NCBI GenBank assembly: GCA_026394375.1
Contig: JAPKYJ010000019.1
Coordinates: 1-50,262 of the forward strand
Direction of reading: 5' to 3'
Length of the DNA stretch: 50,262 nt
Source of the DNA: Methanomassiliicoccales archaeon
Lineage (GTDB): Archaea > Thermoplasmatota > Thermoplasmata > Methanomassiliicoccales > UBA472
In this document: positions 1 to 8,957 of the stretch, in pieces
Numbering within the stretch: position 1 is the stretch's first letter
Layout of the letters: every line of letters begins with the position of its first letter
Made by a program: the position numbers and the translations under genes
The notes under the pieces: model-generated
What the model was told of the DNA's origin: nothing
What the model saw: only the letters and a program-made list of their open reading frames with translations
Databases searched by the model: none

Positions 1-1041
1 GGAAAGACGGTCGGCCAGCACCAGCTTGCTAAATGGAGCGACGCCGACGTCATAGTCTACGTGGGCTGCGGGGAGCGGGGGAACGAGATTGCCGAGGTTC
101 TGGTTGAATTTCCGGGCCTGAAGGACCCGCGCTCCGGAAAGTCAATCATGGAGCGTACCGTGCTCATAGCAAACACCTCAAACATGCCTGTAGCAGCCCG
201 CGAGGCTTCCGTCTACACGGGAGTCACAATCGCCGAATACTACCGCGACATGGGCTACGACGTTTCCGTGATGGCCGACTCCACTTCCCGTTGGGCGGAG
301 GCCATGAGAGAGATCTCCTCCCGCTTGGAAGAGATGCCCGGCGAGGAAGGCTTCCCTGCCTACCTCTCAGCCCGCCTGTCGGAGTTCTACGAGCGCGCCG
401 GTCGCGTGGACGCCTTCTCGGGCAGCCAAGGCTCGGTCTCCGTCGTAGGAGCGGTCTCCCCGCCTGGTGGCGACCTGTCAGAGCCAGTCACTCAAGGAAC
501 GCTGCGCATCGTGCGCGTCTTCTGGGCCCTGGATTCTAAATTGCGCGAGCGCCGACACTTCCCGGCCATCAACTGGCTGACATCCTACTCGCTGTACACT
601 AGCACCCTCGACTCCTGGTACCGCACCAACGTGGCCCCGGACTTCCCGGAGCTGCGTGCCTGGGCCATGGAGGTGCTGCAGAAGGAGGCAGAGCTGCAGG
701 AGGTCGTGCAGCTGGTCGGTTCTGACGCGTTGCCGGAGGAGCAGAAGCTGACCCTCGAAGTGGCGAGGATGATCCGCGAGATCGTCCTGCAACAGAACGC
801 CTACCATCCGGTGGACACCTATTGCCCGATGAGCCGCCAGTACCAAGTGATGAGGACCATCAAGCGCTTCGCCGACCTCTCCAAGAGGGCGGTGGAGAAC
901 GACGTCATGGTGGACGCCATTGCCAACATGCCATTGCGTACCAGGCTGGGCAAGTCCAAGTTCGAGGAGACCGTGGACAACGAGCTTGAGACGATCCTCA
1001 AAGAGATGGACAAGGCCTTCGAATCACTGGGAGGTAAGTAA
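1..1041 (+). CDS. atpA: A-type ATP synthase catalytic subunit A (5' end outside window)
   Basis: The reading frame is open from base 1, which falls on the GKT of the Walker A loop, so roughly the first 40% of the protein is missing. Subunit A is the nucleotide-hydrolysing or ATP-forming subunit of the A1 head. Visible family features are [11 protein letters not shown] just after the P-loop, the [11 protein letters not shown] segment, EEGFPAYL, and the [17 protein letters not shown] stretch of the nucleotide-binding domain, followed by the helical C-terminal domain. The stop at 1039-1041 abuts the ATG of subunit B, so the two are one operon. Identity is secure; only the start is unknown. Confidence 0.96.
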   Translation, partial: GKTVGQHQLAKWSDADVIVYVGCGERGNEIAEVLVEFPGLKDPRSGKSIMERTVLIANTSNMPVAAREASVYTGVTIAEYYRDMGYDVSVMADSTSRWAEAMREISSRLEEMPGEEGFPAYLSARLSEFYERAGRVDAFSGSQGSVSVVGAVSPPGGDLSEPVTQGTLRIVRVFWALDSKLRERRHFPAINWLTSYSLYTSTLDSWYRTNVAPDFPELRAWAMEVLQKEAELQEVVQLVGSDALPEEQKLTLEVARMIREIVLQQNAYHPVDTYCPMSRQYQVMRTIKRFADLSKRAVENDVMVDAIANMPLRTRLGKSKFEETVDNELETILKEMDKAFESLGGK

Positions 1042-2439
1042 ATGGCCGTAAGCAAGGAGTACAGGAGCATCTCACAGATCGCCGGACCGTTGGTCTTCGT
1101 GGAGAAGACCGACCCAGTGGGATACAACGAGATCGCCATCGTCACACTGCCCAACGGCGAGGAGCGCCGGGGTCAGGTGCTTGATACATCCAGTGACGTG
1201 GTCGTCATCCAGATGTTCGAGGGCACCGCGGGCATCGAACGGTCCGCTGGCGCCAGGTTCACCGGCGAGACGTTGAAGATGCCGGTGTCCCAGGACATGC
1301 TGGGCCGCATCATGTCCGGTTCGGGAGAACCACTGGACGGAGGCCCGAAGATCACTCCCGAGGACCGATTGGACATCATCGGCTCGGCCATCAACCCCTG
1401 GGCCAGGGACAATCCGCGGGAGTTCATCCAGACGGGCATTTCCACCATCGACGGCATGAACACCCTGGTGCGGGGGCAGAAGCTGCCGATATTCTCCGGC
1501 GCGGGTCTCCCGCACAACGACATCGCGCTGCAAATCGCCCGCCAGGCCAAGGTGCTTGGCAAGGAAGAGGAGTTCGCAGTGGTGTTCGGCGCCATGGGCA
1601 TCACCAACGAAGAGGCACAGTACTTCATGAAGGACTTCGAGCGGACCGGGGCGCTGAAGCGCGCGGTCGTGTTCATGAATCTGGCCGATGACCCAGCCAT
1701 CGAGCGCATCATCACTCCTCGGCTGACGCTGACGACGGCCGAGTACCTGGCCTACACCCTAGGCATGAACGTGCTGGTCATCCTCACGGACATAACCAAC
1801 TATTGCGAGGCTTTGAGGCAGATCGGTGCGGCGCGTGAGGAGGTTCCCGGTCGCCGGGGGTATCCTGGATACATGTACACCGATCTGGCCACTTTGTATG
1901 AGAGGGCGGGAAGGATCAAGGGAAAGAAGGGATCCATCACCCAGATCCCCATCCTTTCTATGCCAGGTGATGATATCACGCATCCGATCGCTGACCTAAC
2001 GGGCTACATCACCGAAGGGCAGATCGTGGCCAAGCGCGACCTGCACCGAGCGGGCATCTACCCGCCCATCGACGTGGGCTCTTCGCTCTCCAGGCTGATG
2101 GACGCTGGAATCGGCGTGGGCCGCACTCGCGAGGACCACAAGTCGGTCTCAGACCAATGCTACGCCGCATATGCCGAAGGCCGAGACCTGCGCGGTCTGG
2201 TGGCCATCGTCGGCAAGGGCGCGCTCTCCGACCGCGACAGGAAGTTCTTGGACTTCGCCGACCTGTTCGAGAAGCGCCTGGTGCGCCAGGGCAGGGAGGA
2301 GGACAGGGACATAGAGACCACCCTCAACCTGATGTGGGACCTGCTCGCGCACATTCCCGAGAACCAGCTGACCCGTATCGACCGCAAGTGGATCGAGAAG
2401 TACCACCCGGCGCACAAGCAGAAGCCCCAGGCGGCGTAA
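1042..2439 (+). CDS. atpB: A-type ATP synthase subunit B
   Basis: A 465-residue regulatory, non-catalytic B subunit of the A1 head, alternating with subunit A in the hexamer. It shows the beta-barrel N-terminus ([14 protein letters not shown]) and the pseudo-P-loop SGAGLPHND, where the lysine of a real Walker A is lacking, as expected in this family. The [19 protein letters not shown] and [16 protein letters not shown] segments are typical of subunit B. Length matches the family. It starts immediately after the subunit A stop and is followed three bases later by subunit D. Confidence 0.97.
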   Translation: MAVSKEYRSISQIAGPLVFVEKTDPVGYNEIAIVTLPNGEERRGQVLDTSSDVVVIQMFEGTAGIERSAGARFTGETLKMPVSQDMLGRIMSGSGEPLDGGPKITPEDRLDIIGSAINPWARDNPREFIQTGISTIDGMNTLVRGQKLPIFSGAGLPHNDIALQIARQAKVLGKEEEFAVVFGAMGITNEEAQYFMKDFERTGALKRAVVFMNLADDPAIERIITPRLTLTTAEYLAYTLGMNVLVILTDITNYCEALRQIGAAREEVPGRRGYPGYMYTDLATLYERAGRIKGKKGSITQIPILSMPGDDITHPIADLTGYITEGQIVAKRDLHRAGIYPPIDVGSSLSRLMDAGIGVGRTREDHKSVSDQCYAAYAEGRDLRGLVAIVGKGALSDRDRKFLDFADLFEKRLVRQGREEDRDIETTLNLMWDLLAHIPENQLTRIDRKWIEKYHPAHKQKPQAA

Positions 2440-2442
2440 GGC

Positions 2443-3081
2443 ATGCCCAAGCTGGACGTCAAACCAACCCGGTCGGAGCTCCTCGAGGTCAAGAGGAAGA
2501 TCAAGCTCTCCCAGGCAGGCTACAAGATACTGAAGATGAAACGGGACGGCCTGATCCTGGAGTTCTTCAAGATCTTGGAGGAGGCGAAGGAGATCCGGAT
2601 CAAGGTCAACCGCGACTACGAGACGGCGATGGAGAAGATCGCTGTGGCCAAGGCGGTGGACGGCGTCATAGCGGTGAAATCGGCCGCTTTCGCGCTCAAG
2701 GTGCATCCAGAGATCAAGCTCCAGTCCAAGAACATCATGGGCCTGGTGGTGCCGCAGATCGAGGCGGCGAGCATCCGCACTCCGGCGGACAAGCGCGGCT
2801 ACGGAGTGATCGGCACCTCCTCGTACATCGATGAGGCGGCCAAGGCCTACGAGGCGCAATTGGAGACCATCGTGGAGGCGGCGGAGATCGAGACCACGAT
2901 GAAACGATTGCTGGACGAGATCGAGAAGACCAAGCGCCGGGTGAATGCCCTGGAGTACAAGGTCATTCCGGAGCTGCAGGAGGCAGAAGCGTTCATCCGC
3001 CTGCGCCTGGAAGAGATGGAGCGCGAGAGCATCTTCCGCTTGAAGCGCATCAAGAAGAAGATGGCCGCGCGGGCGAAATGA
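2443..3081 (+). CDS. atpD: A-type ATP synthase subunit D (central stalk)
   Basis: A 212-residue central-stalk subunit that rotates inside the A3B3 head. It is almost entirely helical: an N-terminal coiled coil (PTRSELLEVKRKIKLSQ, then GYKILKMKRDGLILEFF) and a C-terminal coiled coil (KTKRRVNALEYKVIPEL) are hallmark segments of the ATPase D family. It lies directly behind subunit B in the usual A-B-D order. Its stop codon overlaps the ATG of a 42-residue membrane protein (ATGA). Confidence 0.96.
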   Translation: MPKLDVKPTRSELLEVKRKIKLSQAGYKILKMKRDGLILEFFKILEEAKEIRIKVNRDYETAMEKIAVAKAVDGVIAVKSAAFALKVHPEIKLQSKNIMGLVVPQIEAASIRTPADKRGYGVIGTSSYIDEAAKAYEAQLETIVEAAEIETTMKRLLDEIEKTKRRVNALEYKVIPELQEAEAFIRLRLEEMERESIFRLKRIKKKMAARAK

Positions 3082-3206
3082 ACCTAGAAGACATCTTTTC
3101 CGACCCGGAGAGGAAGGCCAAGCTTCTCCGGCTTTTCTGGATCATCTCCCTAGGGATGCTGGTCCTAGGCTATCTCGTGATATTCCTTTTCTGGAACAGG
3201 ACATAG
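3078..3206 (+). CDS. 42-residue single-helix membrane microprotein at the end of the A-ATPase operon
   Basis: A short frame whose ATG overlaps the subunit D stop (ATGA at 3078-3081), which implies translational coupling. The product begins MNLEDIFSDPERKAKLLR, a charged cytosolic head, followed by one hydrophobic helix (LFWIISLGMLVLGYLVIFLF) and a short NRT tail; it ends with TAG at 3204-3206. No homologue was recognised. Position and coupling suggest a membrane accessory of the ATP synthase, but this is inference. The frame is convergent with the DP1 gene, which ends four bases later. Confidence 0.7.
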   Translation: MNLEDIFSDPERKAKLLRLFWIISLGMLVLGYLVIFLFWNRT

Positions 3207-3210
3207 CTGC

Positions 3211-4638
3211 TCAGTTGAAGTCCTTTATCACGCTCTTCCCCGTGCCCAGATGCACCAGCGGCATCTTGGCCGGGTTGGGATGGAAATTGTGCATCCTTTG
3301 GAAGGAGGTCTGCGCCTGCCAGGTGGAAGCGTTGATCAGCCTCACTCCCCGATACTCGGAGATACCTGCACCGTGCACATGTCCGGTGACGAAGATGTCC
3401 GGCACCGGATCAATGACCAAGTAATCCTTCTTCTCCGGGGCGATGGGGGTCTTGCCGCCGTAGATCGGCGCCATGTGCCTCCGTTTGAGCATCTCCTTCA
3501 TCGCCTCCAGTGGATTGTCATATGTCAGGCCTTGGATGGCGTTCACCAGGTCGTCCATGCTCCGGCCGTGGTAGGAGAGGATGAGGCGTCCCTCGATCTC
3601 CATGTAGCATGGATTGCCAACGAGCACGATCTGTGAATCGAACATGCGCGCGATCTCTCCGCTGAAGGCGGGTTGCGGCTCCGCCGGTCGGACGGCGTCG
3701 TGGTTACCCGGCTGCAGGACGATCCGAAGCCAATCCGGGAGTCCCTTGAGCAGCTCCGCCAGGAGGCGGTACTGCTCGAAGATGTCCTCGATCTCCAGCT
3801 CCTCTTCCTGGTCAGGGAAGATGCCGATCCCGTCCACGCAGTCCCCGGGGATGACCATGTATTCCAGACCATCCTTCTGGCCCTCGGTCCGGACCCAATG
3901 CACCATCTTGTCCCACTGCGGCCGGAGGAAGGTGTTGCTCCCCACATGCATGTCCGAGACGAATGCCACTTGCGAGGTCGAGTCCGTAGGGGCCATGCTG
4001 CCCCGTAGCGGCACATCTGGACGGACGATCTCATCCACCACGATCATCTCGCGCTTGCGAGAGTTCTTGCCGATGATACCTATGACCTCGTCCTGCACCA
4101 CCGCCTCGTTGATCAGCGGCGAATCCTTCATCATCAAAGCGAGGCACTTGCCCTCCTCGTCCTCCAGTTCCAGCATTTTGTGGCCGTTCTTGGTGATGCG
4201 GACCTCGTTCACTATGCCGATGAGCTTCACCTCCCTTTCCAGCTTGAGGGCCCGGGGGACGCTCACGCAGCCCGCCAGCTCCCGCCTTCTGAGCAGGATG
4301 CGTTTGAGGGTCTGGAAACGGTCGTTGAAATAGCGGGCGAAGTCGATGATGTTGCCCTCGCAGGTCGAGTTGCCGGTGATGTCCTTGATCACTTTTACCT
4401 CGCCCCGGCGCACCTCTTGCCGAGGCGGGAGCTGTGGCGGGCAAGCTGGAGACTCGGGGGAAGAGCAGAACGTCTCCCTCAGGTCCTGAACGGAGATCAC
4501 CAGAGGCTGCTGCGGCATCCTCGATATCGCCGCTTTGACGAAAGCAAGGGGGTCCACCTGCTGCATGATGAATCCTGCCGCCTCCGGTTCGAGCAGGATG
4601 CCCTCGGAGGCGAGCGTTTCCAGAACCTGGTTCCACAT
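3211..4638 (-). CDS. polB: DNA polymerase D small subunit DP1 (exonuclease subunit)
   Basis: A 475-residue DP1 subunit of archaeal replicative polymerase D. After a helical N-terminus there is an OB-fold region (about residues 145-210, with VKLIGIVNEVRITKNG). A calcineurin-like phosphodiesterase domain follows, with metal-binding motifs FVSDMHVG, PGDCVDGIG, PGNHD and VTGHVHG. The presence of all these motifs suggests an active 3'-5' exonuclease. An AGGAGG ribosome-binding site lies just before the ATG at 4638. The large subunit DP2 is not in the window. The gene is divergent from the RNA-binding protein at 4696, with a 57-base shared promoter region. Confidence 0.95.
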   Translation of the reverse strand: MWNQVLETLASEGILLEPEAAGFIMQQVDPLAFVKAAISRMPQQPLVISVQDLRETFCSSPESPACPPQLPPRQEVRRGEVKVIKDITGNSTCEGNIIDFARYFNDRFQTLKRILLRRRELAGCVSVPRALKLEREVKLIGIVNEVRITKNGHKMLELEDEEGKCLALMMKDSPLINEAVVQDEVIGIIGKNSRKREMIVVDEIVRPDVPLRGSMAPTDSTSQVAFVSDMHVGSNTFLRPQWDKMVHWVRTEGQKDGLEYMVIPGDCVDGIGIFPDQEEELEIEDIFEQYRLLAELLKGLPDWLRIVLQPGNHDAVRPAEPQPAFSGEIARMFDSQIVLVGNPCYMEIEGRLILSYHGRSMDDLVNAIQGLTYDNPLEAMKEMLKRRHMAPIYGGKTPIAPEKKDYLVIDPVPDIFVTGHVHGAGISEYRGVRLINASTWQAQTSFQRMHNFHPNPAKMPLVHLGTGKSVIKDFN

Positions 4639-4663
4639 CCGACCTCCTATGAAGAAGAGTCGC

Positions 4664-4674
4664 CTTTTAAATAC
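4664..4674 (+). promoter_or_regulatory. TATA box for the 4696 gene
   Basis: CTTTTAAATAC is centred about 27 bases before the ATG at 4696. This spacing predicts a leaderless transcript beginning at the ATG and supports that start over upstream frame extensions. Confidence 0.55.
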
Positions 4675-4695
4675 TTCGTCCGGGATGCCGAGCGC

Positions 4696-5085
4696 ATGTC
4701 ATTCATCACCGCCCGCGTGCACTGCTTTCCCACCGAGAATCCAGAGAAGGTGAGGCAAGCGCTTCTCAATCTCTTCCCCGACGCCTTGGTGGAGGAGTAC
4801 GAGGGTGGCCTGCTGGCCCGAACGGGATCGCTGGACCGCTTCAAGGAACTCATTCGTAACCAGCGTATACTCGACAGCACGCGCCACATCCTGGTCCGGG
4901 GTGTTCGGGACGAGGAGATAGTCTTGCGGCTCAACAAGCAGGTGGCCTTCGTGGGCAAGGTGAGCTTCGTGGACGAGGAGATGCCGCTAGGGAGTATCGA
5001 GGTGTCCATCGAGGCCGGGGACCCGCAGAAGCTCATCGATGAGGTGGCACCTATGACCATGGATGGAAAGGAGGTCGTTCGATGA
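4696..5085 (+). CDS. RNA-binding protein, COG1325 type (predicted exosome-associated)
   Basis: A 129-residue protein beginning MSFITARVHCFPTENPEKV and resembling the archaeal COG1325 family of small RNA-binding proteins, often predicted to be exosome-associated. Supporting segments are the N-terminal beta-alpha unit, LLARTGSLDRF, RILDSTRHIL, and LRLNKQVAFVGKVSF followed by GSIEVSIE. The open frame continues upstream to 4180, but there it runs antisense to DP1. The TATA box at 4664 places the true start at 4696. Its TGA overlaps the ATG of the next gene (ATGA at 5082-5085). Confidence 0.75.
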   Translation: MSFITARVHCFPTENPEKVRQALLNLFPDALVEEYEGGLLARTGSLDRFKELIRNQRILDSTRHILVRGVRDEEIVLRLNKQVAFVGKVSFVDEEMPLGSIEVSIEAGDPQKLIDEVAPMTMDGKEVVR

Positions 5086-5849
5086 TATCCGTTTCTTCGC
5101 CGGTATTCTCAATGCTTGACTTTGAGATGGCCTTGGGTTTCGTGAGCCAGGAGTTCGACGCTTGGGAGATCGTGGGCGAGGGCAAGCACTTCCTGCCCTC
5201 CATCGAGGGGCAGTTCCTCGATGCCACCTCCTCCTTCGATCTGCAGTTCTCCGCTCATGCGCCGCTGAGCGACATCAACATCGGCTCGCTCAATCCCCGC
5301 ATCCGCGAAGCGTCGGTGCGAGAGGTGACGAACGGTCTGAGCTCTGCGAGCAAACTGAATATGTCCGTCTACACCGTGCACCCGGGGTTCTACTCGCCCA
5401 TCGGGCTGCTGGACAAGAGATCGGTGTTCGAGAGGACGCGAGAGTCGCTCGCGCTCATCGAGAAGGTCTCCCGGGACACGGGCGTGCGGGTGGCGCTGGA
5501 GAACATGCCGAACCTCGGTCCGATGGCCATGGGCCGGACGCCGGACGAGCTGTTTCCATTGCTGGACGGCCTGGACATGGACCTATGCTTCGATGTCGGC
5601 CACGCCAACACCACCAATTCCATCGAGGGGTGGCTCGCGCACAAGGAGAGATTCGCCAACGTGCACGTGCACGACAACCTGGGAGACCGGGATGCTCACC
5701 TGCCCATCGGCGAGGGCAACATCGATTACCAGCGGGTGCTCTCTGGCCTGGAAGGTTACAAGGGAAGGCTGGTCATAGAGGCAAGGAGCCTGGGCGAGGC
5801 GATCACGTCGCGAGACCGGTTGCGGAAGCTGTCGGCGTTCAAGAACTAA
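5082..5849 (+). CDS. Xylose isomerase-like TIM-barrel protein (AP endonuclease family 2)
   Basis: A 255-residue TIM-barrel protein of the sugar isomerase/endonuclease IV superfamily. Metal-ligand-like motifs are visible: YTVHPGFYS, ALENMPN, LCFDVGHAN, VHVHDNLGDRDAHLPIGEGNIDY and LVIEAR. These match the His, Glu and Asp ligands used by the family for two or three metal ions. The substrate cannot be read from sequence; both AP-site cleavage and sugar isomerisation occur in the superfamily. It is translationally coupled to the RNA-binding gene, which may point to a nucleic acid role, but that is weak evidence. Confidence 0.75.
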   Translation: MISVSSPVFSMLDFEMALGFVSQEFDAWEIVGEGKHFLPSIEGQFLDATSSFDLQFSAHAPLSDINIGSLNPRIREASVREVTNGLSSASKLNMSVYTVHPGFYSPIGLLDKRSVFERTRESLALIEKVSRDTGVRVALENMPNLGPMAMGRTPDELFPLLDGLDMDLCFDVGHANTTNSIEGWLAHKERFANVHVHDNLGDRDAHLPIGEGNIDYQRVLSGLEGYKGRLVIEARSLGEAITSRDRLRKLSAFKN

Positions 5850-5850
5850 G

Positions 5851-7131
5851 CTACTGACGCCAACCGCATCGAACGCACTCCAGCTTTCCGTCCTGGTATT
5901 TCGCTTCATTGCTGCCGCAGCGGGCGCAGGTGAAGAAGCTTTGCCCCCGGGAGCCGACTGCTGGCTGTGCCTCAAAGGTGCTTGTCTGCCCACCCATGCC
6001 CGCTTCTAGAGAGCTGGCGGTGGGTGCGGGCCTCGGCCTGAGGTCCAGCCCGAGCACGAACATGATGATGCGTCGGGCATACACCACCAGGAACGGCATG
6101 CCGAGGATCCCCAGGGCGATGAGGATGAGCCCGAAGACTCCTTGGATAGCCACGCTGTTCAACGAGAGGCCAAGCATGTCGTAATAGTCCACGGCGAAGT
6201 GAAGCACTATGCAGGCATAGAGCCCGTAGCGTATGAAGAGGAAGCCCAAGGCTATGCCAGCGGCAAAGGTGGGGAGCAGTTTGAAAGCGTCCCAGTAGAC
6301 GATGTGACCGAGGGCGAAGATGCCCGCCGACACCCAAATGAAAACGATCTCCTTGGTGCCGAACACCTTGCTTCCGCCGAGCAGGTATGGCTTGAGGCTC
6401 TTCGCCTTGCCCAAGGCCAGGTCGATGAGGAGCAGCGGCACTCCCAGCCAGAGCACGCGCGTGATCAGCTCCTCCCAGACGGAGGCGCTGGCGAAAGCGT
6501 GCAAGAGCTGCCACAGCTTCATATCCCCGAAGCCAGGGGAATTAGGAATAGCGTTGAAGAGGATGATCAGCGCAACGTAAATGAGATTGACGGCCATCAG
6601 GGCCAGGAACAGGGTGGTGATGCGGTAGATGGGGCTGTGCCCTTCCTCTGGAAGTTGCAGCGTTAGCTCCTTGGCGAACGGCTTGGCGCTCTTCTTGAAC
6701 GTCCAGGCCAATGAGGCGAGGATGGCGCTGACGATGAGGACGTGGTATACGCCGAACCAAACGCCGTCCACCGGGAATAGTCTGAGGATGGGGTTCGGCC
6801 CCGGGATGAGGAGGTACAGGGTCGTGCCGTGGCTCGGGTCCGCGGCGATCGGGAGCACCACCCCCAGGCTCCATATGAGTATGCCTGCGTTGATGATCAG
6901 GAGCACGATCAAAGCGAGGGCGGTATAGGCGCCGACCGCTCGGCCGACCCCCAGGATGGCATCTCCGACGGTGTCGGTCGGAGGACGGGGGTCGACCTGC
7001 GCATAGAAGTTGTGAGCCATTCCCAGGCCGCGACCACAATGGGGGCAGATCTCCGCTTGCTCGGGCAACGGCATGCCGCAGCCGGGGCAGTACCTTGGCA
7101 CGGCGTCACTTCCAGCCCCGCCATCGGTCAT
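5851..7131 (-). CDS. CPBP family intramembrane metalloprotease with zinc ribbons at both ends
   Basis: A 426-residue multi-pass membrane protein. The N-terminus has a CPGCG...CPHCG zinc ribbon; the C-terminus ends in a second ribbon (CARCG...CVRCGWRQ). In between are about eight hydrophobic segments with the three CPBP/Abi motifs: EELITR near residue 220, FALGH near 276 and HFAVD near 311. The family includes Rce1-type prenyl-protein proteases and bacteriocin-immunity proteins. An in-frame ATG lies upstream at 7173, but a TATA-like CTATATCTA at 7154-7162 would be inside that version. I therefore prefer the ATG at 7131. The substrate is unknown. Confidence 0.85.
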   Translation of the reverse strand: MTDGGAGSDAVPRYCPGCGMPLPEQAEICPHCGRGLGMAHNFYAQVDPRPPTDTVGDAILGVGRAVGAYTALALIVLLIINAGILIWSLGVVLPIAADPSHGTTLYLLIPGPNPILRLFPVDGVWFGVYHVLIVSAILASLAWTFKKSAKPFAKELTLQLPEEGHSPIYRITTLFLALMAVNLIYVALIILFNAIPNSPGFGDMKLWQLLHAFASASVWEELITRVLWLGVPLLLIDLALGKAKSLKPYLLGGSKVFGTKEIVFIWVSAGIFALGHIVYWDAFKLLPTFAAGIALGFLFIRYGLYACIVLHFAVDYYDMLGLSLNSVAIQGVFGLILIALGILGMPFLVVYARRIIMFVLGLDLRPRPAPTASSLEAGMGGQTSTFEAQPAVGSRGQSFFTCARCGSNEAKYQDGKLECVRCGWRQ

Positions 7132-7153
7132 GGCCAGTGCAATCCGCGGATTG

Positions 7154-7162
7154 CTATATCTA
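7154..7162 (-). promoter_or_regulatory. TATA box deciding the start of the CPBP protease
   Basis: On the minus strand this reads TAGATATAG and is centred about 27 bases before the ATG at 7131. It implies initiation there rather than at the upstream ATG at 7173. Confidence 0.4.
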
Positions 7163-7270
7163 GGTGTCGCCATCGCATGCAGGAGGGGCGGCCTGGATGG
7201 GCTCTTTCCAACACCCTAGATGTTGTCGTGTCAAAGGTCGGCAATCGAGATACATTCCTCTCTGTAGAAA

Positions 7271-7280
7271 CTTTTAATAC
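7271..7280 (+). promoter_or_regulatory. TATA box for the 7323 gene
   Basis: CTTTTAATAC is followed 31 bases later by a strong GGAGG ribosome-binding site at 7311-7315, seven bases before the ATG at 7323. This transcript therefore probably has a leader of about 20-25 bases. Confidence 0.5.
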
Positions 7281-7322
7281 AGAACCCACATCTTCCGAGA
7301 TGCCGACTTAGGAGGCACTGTA

Positions 7323-7574
7323 ATGGACGAAGAGGCACCGGGCAAGAAGGTGGATTTTGTAACGATAAGCGCTGAGAAGATCCCATTCGGACGGAACAAC
7401 TTCATCGAGGTTGCCCGCAAGAAGGCGATCACAGACGACGGTGAGAACGAGTTCATCTCGCTCTCAAGAGGATACTACCTCCCGGACGGCACGGAACGGT
7501 TCAAGAAGTCCGTGACCATCCCAGATGATCCGAAGATCAAGGATTTCGTGGTCGACAAGATCAAATCGCTCTGA
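7323..7574 (+). CDS. Small conserved-looking hypothetical protein (83 residues)
   Basis: A soluble, charged 83-residue protein beginning MDEEAPGKKVDFVTISAEK, with predicted alternating strands (FIEVARKKAI, EFISLSRGYYLPDG, RFKKSVTIPDD). It has its own TATA box and a strong ribosome-binding site, so it is probably well expressed. I do not recognise a family with confidence. The gene is convergent with the CYTH gene, with a 43-base gap. Confidence 0.8.
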   Translation: MDEEAPGKKVDFVTISAEKIPFGRNNFIEVARKKAITDDGENEFISLSRGYYLPDGTERFKKSVTIPDDPKIKDFVVDKIKSL

Positions 7575-7617
7575 AGGCGTAAAGGCAGTTGTCGCTCACC
7601 TATGGGTCTAACGACCT

Positions 7618-8157
7618 TCAGGTCTTCTGATGGTCGACCGGGGATCTCAGTAGGAGCAGCTCCAGGTAGGAGCGGCGCTCGTTCCCGCGCACGTCAAGCT
7701 CGCGCATGAGCGTGGCGATCTCCTCCTTACCCTTCTCCAGTTCCTCGCCTTCGAACTCGAATTCCGCGAAATCCCCCAGTCCATCGACGCGGTCCAGGCA
7801 GACGGAGATGCCCCTGAGCCCGAGAACCTTGCGTCTCTTGACCACGGTCAGCACCGGCCTGAATCCAAGTCGTTCCAGGATCTCGGCCATGGCCTTGGCG
7901 TTGGCGACCGAGACCTCGATCTCCTCGCGGGCCTTGGAGGATGGGTCTATCTTCGGCCCTTTGTAGGTGAGCATCTGGAGGTCATTCTCGATCCTTATCC
8001 TCAGGGCCTCGTCGGTGACCCCGAAATCTTTGGTCGGATGAGCGTAGTACACGTCCTTCTGCGCCAAGGTCCCGAAGTCCCTAGCGCCCATCCCCCTCAG
8101 CTTTGCCTCCAGCCCTGCGAGGTCAGCGACCGGGGCCTTGACTTCGATCTCGAGCAT
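7618..8157 (-). CDS. CYTH domain protein (CyaB-like class IV adenylate cyclase/thiamine triphosphatase family)
   Basis: A 179-residue single-domain CYTH protein. The defining ExExK motif is at the very start (MLEIEVKAP). Later family segments are LRIRIEND, LTYKGPK, EEIEVSV and the acidic FAEFEFEGEE strand of the triphosphate tunnel. Members bind triphosphates and divalent metal; archaeal CyaB-like members are usually of unknown substrate. The frame is open to 8232, but the ExExK position and a TATA-like TTTTATCTT on the minus strand near 8183-8191 fix the start at 8157. Confidence 0.88.
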   Translation of the reverse strand: MLEIEVKAPVADLAGLEAKLRGMGARDFGTLAQKDVYYAHPTKDFGVTDEALRIRIENDLQMLTYKGPKIDPSSKAREEIEVSVANAKAMAEILERLGFRPVLTVVKRRKVLGLRGISVCLDRVDGLGDFAEFEFEGEELEKGKEEIATLMRELDVRGNERRSYLELLLLRSPVDHQKT

Positions 8158-8244
8158 TCCTGACCTTAGACGCCGCCGCAAGATAAAAGCACTTGCCCAG
8201 GGGGATGTTTCTATACCTGGTCGGTCAATCACGAATCGAGGAGC

Positions 8245-8769
8245 ATGTCAGGCCTCGGTCTCGTTCAGGTCTACACCGGAGGGGGAAAGGGCAAGACGAC
8301 CGCCGCCCTAGGATTGGCGTTACGAGCCTGGGGGCGGGGTCTTCGAATATGCATCATCCAGTTCATGAAGCACGGCGATGACTATGGGGAGATAGTTGCG
8401 CTGCGCAAGCTAGGATCCATCGAAATATCCCAGTTCGGCCGGGACAAGCTGATACACAAGGGCCGGCACACGAAGGAAGACGAGCGCCTGGCCCACGAAG
8501 GATTGGAGAAGGCACGCGAAGCGCTCACCTCGGGCAGATACGACCTGGTCATCATGGACGAGATCAACGTGGTGGTAGACTTCGGCATCCTGCAGGCGGA
8601 CGAGGTGCTGGAGGTAGTGCGCTCTAGGGCCGGAGAGGTGGAGGTCGTGCTCACCGGCCGCAACGCTCCGGAGGAGATCATCCAGGAGGCGGACCTGGTG
8701 ACGGAAATGGTGATGCGCAAGCACCCCTACGACAGGGGGGTCATGGCCCGGCAGGGCATAGAGTACTGA
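8245..8769 (+). CDS. cobO: Corrinoid adenosyltransferase (BtuR/CobO/CobA type)
   Basis: A 174-residue ATP:cob(I)alamin or cob(I)yrinate a,c-diamide adenosyltransferase, making the Co-C bond of adenosylcobalamin. It has the modified P-loop GGGKGKTT near residue 12, the IIQFMKHGDD strand, and the DLVIMDEINVVVDFG Walker B region followed by VVLTGRNAPEEII, all characteristic of BtuR/CobO. A GAGG ribosome-binding site precedes the ATG. No other cobalamin gene is adjacent, so it may serve salvage or biosynthesis. Confidence 0.93.
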   Translation: MSGLGLVQVYTGGGKGKTTAALGLALRAWGRGLRICIIQFMKHGDDYGEIVALRKLGSIEISQFGRDKLIHKGRHTKEDERLAHEGLEKAREALTSGRYDLVIMDEINVVVDFGILQADEVLEVVRSRAGEVEVVLTGRNAPEEIIQEADLVTEMVMRKHPYDRGVMARQGIEY

Positions 8770-8770
8770 T

Positions 8771-8935
8771 TTAGCCATAACGCTGGCGCATGGATGGCAT
8801 GAGGAACATCCAGGCCCCCATCAGAAAGAACCCTATTCCCAGCACAGAGACGTGAGCGACATAGCTGGCCAGAAAACCGAGGAGCACGAAGGCTGCTCCA
8901 AGGACGTAGAGGAAGATGGTTTCTCTGACCAGCAT
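8771..8935 (-). CDS. 54-residue two-helix membrane protein
   Basis: A short frame convergent with cobO. The product starts MLVRETIFLYVLGAAFVLLG, forming one hydrophobic helix, then has a second (VLGIGFFLMGAWMFL) and a basic tail MRQRYG. The strong hydrophobicity across two helices and the compact fit between cobO and the regulator gene support coding. No family was recognised. It lies directly downstream of the HTH/NTPase gene on the same strand (23-base gap), so the two may be co-transcribed. Confidence 0.6.
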   Translation of the reverse strand: MLVRETIFLYVLGAAFVLLGFLASYVAHVSVLGIGFFLMGAWMFLMPSMRQRYG

Positions 8936-8957
8936 GTGAGTGATATCCGGCCACGTT

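Noticed and set aside
3436-3470. Fluoride-riboswitch-like string (GGCGATGG)
   Set aside because: It lies inside the DP1 coding region on the opposite strand, with no downstream transporter and no pseudoknot partner that I can see.
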